From: Deltaproteobacteria bacterium | Lineage (GTDB): Bacteria > Desulfobacterota > GWC2-55-46 | NCBI GenBank assembly: GCA_016219015.1 | Contig: JACRCL010000031.1 | Location: 86,159-150,158, forward strand | DNA: 64,000 nt | Direction: 5' to 3' | Part shown: positions 8,072-16,114 of the stretch, in pieces | Position numbering within the stretch: the first letter of the stretch is position 1 | How the letters are laid out: each line of letters starts with the position of its first letter | The notes under the pieces: model-generated | Seen by the model: only the letters and a program-made list of their open reading frames with translations | What the model was told of the DNA's origin: nothing | Database searches by the model: none | Translations under genes and position numbers: made by a program

Positions 8072-8101
8072 ATTACAGCCCTGTGAAAAGCAATCCGTCA
8101 A
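8072..8101 (-). promoter_or_regulatory. Candidate sigma-70 promoter for the mdh-fum-hdr operon
   Basis: On the minus strand TTGACG (8101-8096), an 18-base spacer and TGTAAT (8077-8072). It would give a leader of about 170 nt before the mdh ATG. Match to consensus is good (5/6 and 5/6), but no experimental support exists. Confidence 0.4.
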
Positions 8102-8522
8102 CGGCGGTTCAACTGAAAGACGCTCGACTGCTAAGAATTACAAACAGGCTTGAGCGGGTTTAAGTCCAAGGCAAGCAGGAGACAGCGGGGAAAAACGATA
8201 AAAATATAAATAATTCCAAGGAGTTTGGCCCTTAGAATCCCTCTCCTGTAAATACCGCGCGCCAGCCCGGCACCCGTGCGTTGGGACACGTGTGCCGGTG
8301 GATGCCTGTTATTGTATACAGTATACAAAAAAGCCCCTACTGTCAAGGGAATTCTGGACATGGGTTTCCGGCCCTCTTTTTCGCTTATTTGCCCGTCTTT
8401 TCAGGGGATAGCGAGAAAAATAAAGATTTTTTTAACCCTCTGGAGGGAGGCTGGCGGGCGATTACACAACTTGCGAAATAAGTTGCAAAAGCAAGACCCG
8501 TATGCTAAAAATTAATATTCTT
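8102..8522. other. Gene-free stretch between mdh promoter region and repeat A1
   Basis: No convincing reading frame: short frames on both strands (8131-8361 minus, 8276-8515 plus) lack ribosome sites and family resemblance. The only clear structure is the palindrome at 8312-8328. Confidence 0.5.
8312..8328. promoter_or_regulatory. Perfect 17-bp palindrome resembling a GntR-type operator
   Basis: TTGTATACAGTATACAA is fully symmetric around position 8320. The TGTATAC half-site is like those bound by GntR/FadR-type regulators. It stands over 400 bases from the mdh start, with no gene directly adjacent, so the regulated unit is unclear. Confidence 0.3.
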
Positions 8523-8666
8523 AGGCTACCTCTAAAAATTAGGAATTTTTTCTGAAGTCAAGGAAGGGCGAAAATAAAAAGCGCAGCATATATGTGAATA
8601 TGTGAGCATTTTTATTTCCGTCTTGACGCAGAGGTCAGGAAAAAGAACAATTTTTAGAGATAGCCT
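8523..8666 (+). repeat. Family A palindromic repeat, copy A1
   Basis: 144-bp imperfect palindrome with near-perfect 18-bp terminal inverted repeats (left AGGCTACCTCTAAAAATT; right end is its complement with one or two changes) and a centre around GCAGCATATATGTGAATATG. Its right arm contains TTGACG-N17-AACAAT, pointing to tRNA-Pro, which starts 7 bases after the repeat. Copies occur at 16544-16687, 22691-22828 and 29156-29296. Confidence 0.9.
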
Positions 8667-8672
8667 CTATTC

Positions 8673-8749
<77 letters not shown>

Positions 8750-8774
8750 TTTAATCCCAATACCGCCTATTATT

Positions 8775-8851
<77 letters not shown>

Positions 8852-8859
8852 AAGATAAC

Positions 8860-8891
8860 AAAAAAGGGGTGCGATACGCACCCCTTTTTTG
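8860..8891 (+). terminator. Rho-independent terminator of the tRNA-Pro/tRNA-Arg unit
   Basis: AAGGGGTGCG / CGCACCCC hairpin with a short ATA loop followed by a run of T; the A-run before it makes it work in both directions. It may also end the minus-strand kinase gene that stops at 8950. Confidence 0.9.
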
Positions 8892-8949
8892 TTATGCCAC
8901 GATCAGCCAAAGGCCAACTTGAAATGCCCCTGCTCAGATGAGCCCCCCT

Positions 8950-10152
8950 TCACACCTCCAGGCTCTCATGCCCGTAGAGGGCCTTCTTGCGGTATATCCT
9001 GATTACCCTGTCGAGCGGCATGTCGATATACGGGATGTCTTTGAGCGGCGTGGGGATGAAGTAAGACAGGAGACAACGGTTTACGGCCCTGTGCGCGATG
9101 ACCAGGACGTCTTTCCTCCGGGACTCTATCTTCACGACAGCCTTTTTGACCCTCTGGACGAGGTCCCGGTATGATTCGCCCCGCGGGTAGCGGAAGTCGA
9201 ACTTGTCCGCGCTCCTGCCCCGGTCTATCTCCGGGTGCTTCGACGCTATCTCCGCGTATGTCATGCCGTCGCACACGCCTGAGTCTATCTCGTTCAGCTC
9301 GGGCAAAACGGCCTTCTCGCAGTCGAAATAAAGGGCCGTCTCGATCGTCCGCCTCTTCCCGCTGGTGAAGACGACGAGGTCCGTGCCCTTGAAGAAATCA
9401 TTGAGCCTCCGGGCATAATCGACCCCTTTCGCGGTCAGGGCGGAGTCTCCGCCTATCCTGTCCTCGATGTTGAAAAGGGTCTCCCCGTGCCTCGTGATAA
9501 AGATATTTTTCTCGGTCAAGTTTATATTCCCCAGGAACTCGGCGATCTCCTCAAGCAGGCTTGAGGGGCCGAAGTTCTTTTCCAGCTTCTCCCCGAAATT
9601 GAATATTTTTATGTACGGCGAGCCCTCGTCCACGGTCTCGTAGACGCTCCGGTAATGCTCGATCCGCCTCCTGAAATCCTCCCTCGCTATCACTGGGTCT
9701 TCTTCCCTGTAGTCGGCGCTCGTGTTTATCTTGGAGTCTACAATATTGCCGAGCACCTCGGGGTCGTCGCAGATGTTCTCGACGAATATATGGTCAAAGC
9801 CGTTCTTGACACACTCGTCTTTCAGGTACCCCCTTCTCGCGGACGTGACGTTCGTGGCGTCATATATGACTATATCACCGTTTTCCCTCAGCCAGCCCGC
9901 CAGGTCGCCGAAGCACCTCTTCGCTATCGCCTCCCTTTCTTTGGCGAAGGTCTTTACCCTTGGGTTAAAAAAGCCGCTCCTTGAGGAGCCGAGCCCCAGC
10001 GCCTCCCTCCTGTAGGCGCCCACGTTGAATATCCTTGCGCGGAAGCCCTGCCACTCAAGGTACCTCTGTAGCCTCAAAGACAGGAACGTCTTCCGTCTCG
10101 CGGGAAGCCCGACCATGATGACGACTAATTTACGGCCTATCATGATTTCCAT
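8950..10152 (-). CDS. 6-phosphofructo-2-kinase/fructose-2,6-bisphosphatase-like bifunctional protein
   Basis: 400 aa from the ATG at 10152 (a longer frame to 10233 has no support). The N-terminal kinase half has Walker-A-like VGLPARRKTFLSLRLQRY; eukaryotic PFKFB has GLPARGKT, so Lys is kept but Gly is Arg. It also has YDATNVTSARR. The C-terminal histidine-phosphatase half has ITRHGETLFN (His near residue 222), DSGVCDGMTYAEI, RYPRGESYRDLVQR and VIAHRAVNRCL. The domain order and motifs are those of PFKFB enzymes, which make and degrade fructose 2,6-bisphosphate in eukaryotes. They are uncommon in bacteria, where the signal has no established role. It lies alone, divergent from the sensor-kinase gene. 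Confidence 0.85.
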   Translation of the reverse strand: MEIMIGRKLVVIMVGLPARRKTFLSLRLQRYLEWQGFRARIFNVGAYRREALGLGSSRSGFFNPRVKTFAKEREAIAKRCFGDLAGWLRENGDIVIYDATNVTSARRGYLKDECVKNGFDHIFVENICDDPEVLGNIVDSKINTSADYREEDPVIAREDFRRRIEHYRSVYETVDEGSPYIKIFNFGEKLEKNFGPSSLLEEIAEFLGNINLTEKNIFITRHGETLFNIEDRIGGDSALTAKGVDYARRLNDFFKGTDLVVFTSGKRRTIETALYFDCEKAVLPELNEIDSGVCDGMTYAEIASKHPEIDRGRSADKFDFRYPRGESYRDLVQRVKKAVVKIESRRKDVLVIAHRAVNRCLLSYFIPTPLKDIPYIDMPLDRVIRIYRKKALYGHESLEV

Positions 10153-10182
10153 TTTATCCGTTCGCAGGGCGATTATCAATTG

Positions 10183-10210
10183 AATCTCCCCGCCATAAAT
10201 GGCGGGGATT
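10183..10210. other. Hairpin in the divergent intergenic region
   Basis: CCCCGCCA and TGGCGGGG flank a TAAA loop, with outer pairing AATC/GATT. It lies between two divergent genes (starts at 10152 and 10374), so it may be a leader structure or operator. Confidence 0.4.
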
Positions 10211-10373
10211 GCCGGCAAGGTCTTGCCTTTCATATAGCTCGGCGGAATCCCGCCCGATTTATTTGCCTGTCCTCACCTTAAACCCTTTAGGATTAAAAAG
10301 AGTTCTGGCTTCCCGACCCCATATACCGCGTCCCTTGACCATTCCCCTTAACTTTTATACAATATCGGCTACC

Positions 10374-11465
10374 ATGAACCGTATCGCCATAATCGGGGCA
10401 GGGCGCGGCGGCACAGCGCTCATAAAGATATTCAACAAGGACCCGCTCGTAAAGGTCCTCAAGATCGCCGACGAGGACCCGAAGGCCCCCGGGCTTAAGC
10501 TCGCCAGGAAGCTCGGTATCCCGACCACGTCCGACTACAGGAAGCTCCTTACCCTTAAAAGCCTTGACACCCTCATCGACGTCACCGGAAGCCCCGAGGT
10601 GCAGCGCGAGCTTAAAAAGCTCCGGCCCGCCGGGGCGGCCGTCATAGGCGGCTTCGAGGCGAAGTTCATGTGGCAGCTGATAGAGGCGCAGATAAGGAGC
10701 AAGAACGCGCTTAAAAAGCACCTCGCCCAATACCAGGCGCTTCTGCGCCTCTACATGCGGGACTCGCGGCACGCCATCAACGAGGAAAGGACAAGGATAG
10801 CCCTGGACCTCCACGACGGCCTTGTGCAGACCCTCGTCGGCCTCAACTACAAGATGGACACCCTGGAGCAGGAGGCCTTCCCCTGCCCGGCCCACCCCCA
10901 GCCGAAGTTGAGGGAGGTGCGGGGCCAGCTTAAAAAGGCGATAGAGGAAGCCCGCTATATCGTATTCAACCTGAAGCCCATATACTTCGAGAAGATGGAC
11001 CTCATGCCGGCCATAAGGAGTTACCTGAAGAGCTACGAGAAGCAGACCGGGATGGAGACCGGGGTAAAGATCGTCGGCGAGGAGTCCCGGATCTCACCGA
11101 GGGCGAAGGTCTTCCTCTTCAGGATAATACAGGAGTCGCTCTCGAACGTGAAAAGGCACTCGAGGGCGGGCAAGGTCCACGTCGAGATACACGTGAGGGC
11201 GCGCGACCTCCTGGCCGTGGTGAGCGACGACGGCGTGGGGTTCAACCTCAAGAGGGTCAGGCGCGACCCGGAGAAATGGGCCTCCTTCGGCGTCCGCGGG
11301 ATAGAGGAGCGGGCGAAGCTCCTCGGCGGCGTGGCGACCATAGAGTCCCTGCCCGGCAAAGGCACCGTCGTAAAGGCGGCCCTGCCGTTGAAGGACAGGG
11401 AGGAGGCGATCCACAAGCTCCGGACAAGGACGGCCCCGGCCCTGAGGAACGCGTCGAATGAATAG
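10374..11465 (+). CDS. Soluble NarL-type sensor histidine kinase with N-terminal dinucleotide-binding domain
   Basis: 363 aa from the ATG at 10374; a longer frame from 10209 lacks a start context. Residues 1-100 form a Rossmann-type domain: IAIIGAGRGGTALIKIF, then DVTGSPEVQ and AAVIGGFEAK, like the NAD(P)-binding half of dehydrogenases. A coiled linker follows, then HisKA_3 with ALDLHDGLVQTLVG (phospho-acceptor H147) and an HATPase with ESLSNVKRHS, DDGVGFNL and FGVRGIEERAKLLGG. No membrane segments, so it senses a cytosolic signal. The natural inference is NAD(P)(H) or redox state. It overlaps its regulator gene by 8 bases and stands ahead of the transhydrogenase operon. Ligand binding is inferred from the glycine motif only. 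Confidence 0.85.
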   Translation: MNRIAIIGAGRGGTALIKIFNKDPLVKVLKIADEDPKAPGLKLARKLGIPTTSDYRKLLTLKSLDTLIDVTGSPEVQRELKKLRPAGAAVIGGFEAKFMWQLIEAQIRSKNALKKHLAQYQALLRLYMRDSRHAINEERTRIALDLHDGLVQTLVGLNYKMDTLEQEAFPCPAHPQPKLREVRGQLKKAIEEARYIVFNLKPIYFEKMDLMPAIRSYLKSYEKQTGMETGVKIVGEESRISPRAKVFLFRIIQESLSNVKRHSRAGKVHVEIHVRARDLLAVVSDDGVGFNLKRVRRDPEKWASFGVRGIEERAKLLGGVATIESLPGKGTVVKAALPLKDREEAIHKLRTRTAPALRNASNE

Positions 11466-12144
11466 CCAGGCGTCAAACAAGATAAGGGTCCTGATCGTAG
11501 ACGACCACCAGGTCGTGCGCGAGGGGCTCTCCTCCGTGCTCCGGAGCAAGGACTACATAGAAGTGGTGGGCATGGCAGCCGACGGGAAAGAGGCCGTTAA
11601 AAAGGCCCGCGAACTGACCCCCGACGTGGTCCTTATGGACATAAGCATGCCCAACATGAACGGTGTCGAGGCGACCCGCCGGATAAAAAAGGAGAACCCG
11701 CAGATAAGGGTCGTGGTGCTCACCATGTACGCGGACGATGAGTACATATTCGATCTCGTGAGCGCGGGCGCTGCCGGGTACTTATTAAAGGACGCCGATT
11801 CCGCGCAGATAGCGAAGGCCATACGGGCCGTATCGAGGGGGGAGTCGATGATACACCCCACGATAGCCAGCAAGATATTGAACGAATTTTCCCAGCTCGC
11901 CTCCGGGAAAAGCCCCGGCAGGCAGAACCCGTCCCAAAGGCACGAGGCCCTCTCGGAGCGCGAGGTAACGGTATTAAGGCTCCTTTCGGACGGGAAGACC
12001 AACAAGGAAATAGCCAATGAGCTTTCCTTGAGCGACAAGACGGTAAAGAACCACCTCCACAACATTTTCCAGAAGCTCAACGCCACGGACCGCACCCAGG
12101 CCGTGGTGCTGGCGATACGCAAAGGCCTTATAGACGTAAAATAG
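11458..12144 (+). CDS. NarL/FixJ-family response regulator
   Basis: 228 aa. The receiver domain has VLIVDDHQ acidic residues, phospho-acceptor D61 in VVLMDISMP, T89 and K111 (LLKDAD). The LuxR-type HTH at the C-terminus carries LSEREVTVLRLL, GKTNKEIANELSLS and KTVKNHLHNIFQKL. The start overlaps the kinase gene by 8 bases, so the two are translationally coupled and form a cognate pair. The next operon on the same strand encodes transhydrogenase, a likely target. Regulated genes are not visible directly. Confidence 0.93.
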   Translation: MNSQASNKIRVLIVDDHQVVREGLSSVLRSKDYIEVVGMAADGKEAVKKARELTPDVVLMDISMPNMNGVEATRRIKKENPQIRVVVLTMYADDEYIFDLVSAGAAGYLLKDADSAQIAKAIRAVSRGESMIHPTIASKILNEFSQLASGKSPGRQNPSQRHEALSEREVTVLRLLSDGKTNKEIANELSLSDKTVKNHLHNIFQKLNATDRTQAVVLAIRKGLIDVK

Positions 12145-12200
12145 CAGGTTGTTGAGAAACAACCTGCTAAGCGATCCATGGATGGACTTTTTCAACCCTG
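12143..12200 (+). repeat. Family D hairpin repeat, copy D1 (likely terminator of the two-component operon)
   Basis: AGCAGGTTGTT/AACAACCTGCT forms an 11-bp perfect stem that starts inside the stop codon of the regulator gene, followed by CCATGGATGGACTTTTTCAAC. Related words occur at 47616-47766 and 56340-56400. Confidence 0.65.
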
Positions 12201-12321
12201 ATAGTCCGAACGGCCTATCCCCCTTAGACCCAAAAGGCCCTTTCCGCCGCCGCTTATAGTCCCTTTTTCTTCCCCGTATTCCCCTTACGTCCGATTGACT
12301 AATGATACTTTAAAAGTTAAA

Positions 12322-12350
12322 TTGAATACCCTGGCAAAAAACCTTATAAT
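12322..12350 (+). promoter_or_regulatory. Sigma-70 promoter upstream of the pnt operon
   Basis: TTGAAT (12322-12327), a 17-base spacer and a perfect TATAAT (12345-12350). The start would be near 12357, giving a 240-nt leader that contains repeat B1 before the pntAA ATG. Confidence 0.6.
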
Positions 12351-12460
12351 TGTAATTTATGCTTATATTCCGAGGGGTTTGAAGGTTCTTGGGCCTTGCC
12401 CCGTTTCTGTTCTGTGACGAATCTGAAGATTTTTAACCTAACGGGTCAAAATTCGAAAGA

Positions 12461-12579
12461 GGCTGCTCAAAAAGCTCCAGATGCGAGGCGTCGAGGAGCG
12501 AGGAATGAGGCGTAGTTTTTCCTACGCCGCAGTGACGAGCGACGAAGACAACAAAGCAGATGGACTTTTTCAGCAGCCG
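12461..12579 (+). repeat. Family B palindromic repeat, copy B1
   Basis: About 119 bp with ends GGCTGCTCAAAAAG and CTTTTTCAGCAGCC and an inner stem GGCGTAG/CTACGCC. Other copies: 33406, 41670, 44657, 56443, 63858. It lies in the predicted untranslated leader of pntAA and ends 17 bases before the ATG. Confidence 0.9.
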
Positions 12580-12596
12580 CTAAAAGGAGAAAAAAG

Positions 12597-13796
12597 ATGA
12601 CTGTAGGGGTTCCGAAGGAAATATTGAGCAACGAGACCCGGGTAGCAGCCGTGCCGGACAATGTTTCAAAGATGGTCAAGGGCGGCATGGAGGTGCTCGT
12701 CGAGGCGGGCGCGGGCGCGGCGTCTTTTTTCGCGGACGAGGATTACGCTAAGGCCGGCGCGAGGATCGTCGCTGACGCCGGGGAGCTTTTCTCCAGCTCC
12801 GACGTGATACTGAAGGTCCAGAAGCCCATGATGAACGGCCATATAAAAAAGCACGAGGTCGACATGATGAAGGAAGGGGCGATACTCGTAACCTTTCTCC
12901 AGCCCATGGCGAACCTCGACATAGTGCTCAAGCTCGCGGCGGGCAAGGTCACGGCCTTCTCCATGGACGCGGTGCCGAGGATATCGAGGGCCCAGATGAT
13001 GGACGCCCTCAGCTCGATGAGCACGGTCGCCGGGTACAAGGCCGTCCTTCTGGCCGCCAACGCGCTCAAGAGGTTCATGCCCATGCTTTCCACCGCCGCC
13101 GGGACGGTCTATCCCGCCAAGGCGATAGTCATAGGCGCCGGGGTCGCCGGGCTTCAGGCCATAGCCACGGCGAAAAGGCTCGGGGCCGTCGTCACGGGCT
13201 TCGATACGCGCCCCGCGGCAGGCGAGCAGATAAAAAGCCTCGGGGGCGAATTCGTCCCCATGAACGTCGACCACAGCCAGGCCGAGGACTCCGGCGGTTA
13301 CGCGAAGGAGATGTCCGCGGAGTTCTACAAGGCGGAGCAGGATATAATACGCAAGCATTCCAAGGACGCCGACATAATCATATCCACCGCGCTCGTGCCG
13401 GGCAAGCCCGCCCCGACCCTCATAACCGAGGAGATGGTTAAGGAGATGAAGCCGGGCTCCGTGATAGTCGACCTTGTCGCCGAGCAGGGCGGCAACTGCG
13501 CCATAACCGAGGCGGGCAAGGACGTGGTGAAGCACGGGGTGACGATAATAGGCACGTTGAACCTCCCGGCCATGATACCGGTGCACGCCAGCCAGCTCTA
13601 CTCGAGGAACATCCTGAACTTCCTCTACCTGCTCGCGCCGGACAAGAAGGAGATAAAGCTCGACATGAACGACGAGATAGTAAAAGGCTCCATGATCACC
13701 CATAACGGGGAGATAACCCACGCGGGGGTGAAAGAGGCCGTGAAGAAGGCTAACATCTCCTACCCCGAAGGGCCGAACAGCAGGAGCCACTGGTAG
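12597..13796 (+). CDS. pntAA: NAD(P) transhydrogenase alpha subunit part 1 (NAD(H)-binding domain I)
   Basis: 399 aa, the normal size for the split alpha-1 subunit. N-terminal GVPKEILSNETRVAAVP is the AlaDH/PNT signature, followed by AIVIGAGVAGLQAIATAKRLG (NAD-binding Rossmann motif near residue 180), GFDTRPAA and DIIISTALVPGKPAP. Domain I binds NAD(H) and transfers hydride to NADP bound by domain III of PntB. A good ribosome site (AAGGAG) precedes the ATG. First gene of pntAA-pntAB-pntB. The enzyme couples proton movement to NADPH formation. Confidence 0.95.
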   Translation: MTVGVPKEILSNETRVAAVPDNVSKMVKGGMEVLVEAGAGAASFFADEDYAKAGARIVADAGELFSSSDVILKVQKPMMNGHIKKHEVDMMKEGAILVTFLQPMANLDIVLKLAAGKVTAFSMDAVPRISRAQMMDALSSMSTVAGYKAVLLAANALKRFMPMLSTAAGTVYPAKAIVIGAGVAGLQAIATAKRLGAVVTGFDTRPAAGEQIKSLGGEFVPMNVDHSQAEDSGGYAKEMSAEFYKAEQDIIRKHSKDADIIISTALVPGKPAPTLITEEMVKEMKPGSVIVDLVAEQGGNCAITEAGKDVVKHGVTIIGTLNLPAMIPVHASQLYSRNILNFLYLLAPDKKEIKLDMNDEIVKGSMITHNGEITHAGVKEAVKKANISYPEGPNSRSHW

Positions 13797-13824
13797 GCTT
13801 TATTAATAAATAAGGAGGAAGCAA

Positions 13825-14118
13825 ATGGAAACATCGACTCTGCTGACAGGCCTGTACGTCTTCATGCTCGCGGCCTTTGTCGGATATATGGTCATCTCGC
13901 AGGTGCCGCCGCTCCTGCACACGCCCCTTATGGCGGCCACGAACGCCATATCGGGCATATCGCTGGTGGGCTCGCTCGTGCTCGCTGGCGCGCAGTACAG
14001 CAAGGTAGCTACCATCCTCGGCTTTACCGCCGTCCTGTGCTCGACCATAAACGTGGTCGGGGGCTTCTACATAACCGACCGCATGCTCAAGATGTTCAAG
14101 AGAGGTAAAAAGAAATGA
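13825..14118 (+). CDS. pntAB: NAD(P) transhydrogenase alpha subunit part 2 (membrane segment)
   Basis: 97 aa, typical of the separate PntAB subunit. Three to four hydrophobic helices (LYVFMLAAFVGYMVIS, TNAISGISLVGSLVLA, TILGFTAVLCSTINVVGGF) form part of the proton channel (domain II). The conserved PPLLHTPLMAATNAISG is present. GGAGG lies just before the ATG. The end overlaps the pntB start by 4 bases (ATGA), so the two membrane subunits are coupled. Frames in other phases over this stretch are shadows. Confidence 0.94.
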   Translation: METSTLLTGLYVFMLAAFVGYMVISQVPPLLHTPLMAATNAISGISLVGSLVLAGAQYSKVATILGFTAVLCSTINVVGGFYITDRMLKMFKRGKKK

Positions 14119-16103
14119 CAAACCACCTCCTTGAGTTATCATACCTTATAGCGTCGATACTTTTCATACTTGGGCTGAAGTTCTTAAGCTCCCCGGAGCG
14201 GGCCCGCATGGGCATGTTCTTCGCCGAGATAGGCATGGCCATCGCCGTAGTCGGCACGCTCCTGCACCACGAGATAATCAGCTACGAATGGATAATAGCG
14301 GGCCTCGTCATAGGCACCATCATCGGCATCCCGATGGGCATGGTAAAGATGACCGCCATGCCGCAGCGGATCGCCCTTTCACACGCCTTCGGCGCGCTCG
14401 CCGCGGCGCTCGTCGGGGTGGCCGAGTACCTGAGGCACGGCGCGCATACGGGCACCATAATGATGATAGCCATAGGCTTCGAGGTGATGCTCGGCTCGCT
14501 TACCTTCACCGGCAGCCTCATAGCCTCCGGCAAGCTCCATGAGACGATCAAGGGCTCCTGGACCTACAAGGGCAAGACCTACGTGACGATGGTCCTCCTT
14601 GTCTCGATAGTAGCGATGGTCGCATACCTCGTCTACTCGCCGGGGACTACGGCCGTCTTCTTCGCGATGATGGCGGTCTGCTTCGTCTTCGGCGTTCAGC
14701 TCGTCATGCCCATAGGCGCGGCCGACATGCCGGTCGTCATATCCATCCTCAACTCCTACGCGGGCCTTGCGGGCTCGGCAACGGGGTTCGTCCTTTCGAA
14801 CAACGTCCTTATAATCGCCGGCGCGCTCGACGGCGCGTCCGGGCTCCTGCTTTCCATACTCATGTGCAGGGCCATGAACCGCTCGGCCGCGAACGTCTTC
14901 TTCGGCGGGCTCGGCACCGCGGCGGCGCCCGCCCCGGCCCCCAGGGCCCATGTCCCGGCGCAGGCGGCCGCAAAGACGGCTGTGGCCGAAGGGCCCGTCG
15001 TAAAGAAGGTCACGGTGGACGAGGCGGCGTACCTTTTCAGGGAGGCCAAGAAGATAATAATAGTCCCGGGCTACGGCATGGCCGCGGCCCAGGCCCAGCA
15101 CGTGGTGGGCGAGTTCGCGTCTCTTATTAAATCAAACGGCGCCTCTATCAAGTTCGCCATACACCCGGTGGCCGGGAGGATGCCGGGGCACATGAACGTG
15201 CTGCTTGCCGAGGCGGGCATACCCTATACGGACCTCATCGAGATGGAGGAGATAAACCCCGAGTTCGAGGAGGCCGACGTAGCCATCGTCATTGGGGCCA
15301 ACGACATCACCAACCCGGCGGCCCGCCACAACCAATCGAGCCCCATATTCGGCATGCCGATACTCGACGTGGACAAGGCGAAGACCGTCATAGTCTGCAA
15401 ACGCTCGATGGCCCCCGGGTTCGCTGGCATCGACAACGAGCTCTACCTCAACAAGAAGACGCGTATGCTCTTCGGGGACGCGAAGGACTCGATATCGAAG
15501 GTCTTAAGCGGCATAAAGGACCCGAACCTCAAGGCCGCGCCCCTTGTTGCCGAGGAAGAGGCCGCTTCAACCGGCCCGGCGGTAAAGAAGGTCTCGGTCG
15601 ATGACGCTACCGGCCTTTTCAAGAACGCGAAGAAGATAATAATAGTGCCGGGCTACGGCATGGCCGCTGCCCAGGCCCAGCACGCGGTAGGGGAGTTCGC
15701 GGAGCTGCTCAAATCAAAGAGCGCGAGCGTGAAGTTCGCCATACACCCGGTGGCCGGGAGGATGCCGGGGCACATGAACGTCTTGCTTGCCGAGGCCGGG
15801 GTACCCTATACGGACCTCATAGAGATGGAAGAGATAAACGACGAGTTCGAGCACGCGGACATAGCCCTTGTAATAGGCGCCAACGACATCACCAACCCGG
15901 CGGCCCGCCACAACCAATCGAGCCCCATATTCGGCATGCCGATACTCAACGTCGACAAGGCCAAGCTCGCCATAGTCTGCAAGCGCTCGATGGCTCCGGG
16001 GTTCGCTGGCATCGATAACGAGCTATACATACAGGGCAACACCCGCATGCTCTTCGGAGACGCGAAGGACTCGATCTCGAAGATAGTCCAGGGCCTCAAA
16101 TAG
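14115..16103 (+). CDS. pntB: NAD(P) transhydrogenase beta subunit with two tandem NADP(H)-binding domains
   Basis: 662 aa; ordinary PntB has about 460. Residues 1-255 carry the membrane helices of domain II, followed by an Ala/Pro-rich linker (about 265-292). Domain III then occurs twice: about 296-468 and 490-662, offset by 194 residues (582 bp). Both copies keep IIIVPGYGMAAAQAQH, the segment HPVAGRMPGHMNVLLAEA, IGANDITNPAARHNQSSP and VCKRSMAPGFAGIDNELY, the residues that hold NADP(H). So both look competent. There is no stop or frameshift between copies, and the linker between them (NLKAAPLVAEEEAASTGPAV) resembles the first linker. An assembly artefact is unlikely, because the copies differ at many positions. 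A terminator follows. Confidence 0.95.
   Translation: MTNHLLELSYLIASILFILGLKFLSSPERARMGMFFAEIGMAIAVVGTLLHHEIISYEWIIAGLVIGTIIGIPMGMVKMTAMPQRIALSHAFGALAAALVGVAEYLRHGAHTGTIMMIAIGFEVMLGSLTFTGSLIASGKLHETIKGSWTYKGKTYVTMVLLVSIVAMVAYLVYSPGTTAVFFAMMAVCFVFGVQLVMPIGAADMPVVISILNSYAGLAGSATGFVLSNNVLIIAGALDGASGLLLSILMCRAMNRSAANVFFGGLGTAAAPAPAPRAHVPAQAAAKTAVAEGPVVKKVTVDEAAYLFREAKKIIIVPGYGMAAAQAQHVVGEFASLIKSNGASIKFAIHPVAGRMPGHMNVLLAEAGIPYTDLIEMEEINPEFEEADVAIVIGANDITNPAARHNQSSPIFGMPILDVDKAKTVIVCKRSMAPGFAGIDNELYLNKKTRMLFGDAKDSISKVLSGIKDPNLKAAPLVAEEEAASTGPAVKKVSVDDATGLFKNAKKIIIVPGYGMAAAQAQHAVGEFAELLKSKSASVKFAIHPVAGRMPGHMNVLLAEAGVPYTDLIEMEEINDEFEHADIALVIGANDITNPAARHNQSSPIFGMPILNVDKAKLAIVCKRSMAPGFAGIDNELYIQGNTRMLFGDAKDSISKIVQGLK
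15000..16103 (+). repeat. Intragenic tandem duplication of the PntB domain III coding region
   Basis: Two units (about 15000-15521 and 15582-16103) with a 582-bp offset. Some stretches are identical between copies over roughly 45-68 bases (around 15153/15735 and 15298/15880), while others have diverged, suggesting gene conversion or strong constraint on part of the unit. Confidence 0.9.
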
Positions 16104-16114
16104 AGGCGTAAACG

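Noticed and set aside
8276..8515. 79-aa frame between the mdh leader and repeat A1
   Set aside because: No ATG with ribosome site and no recognisable pattern.
13750..16099. Long minus-strand frames opposite the pnt genes
   Set aside because: High-GC shadow frames; the plus-strand genes have full family motifs.
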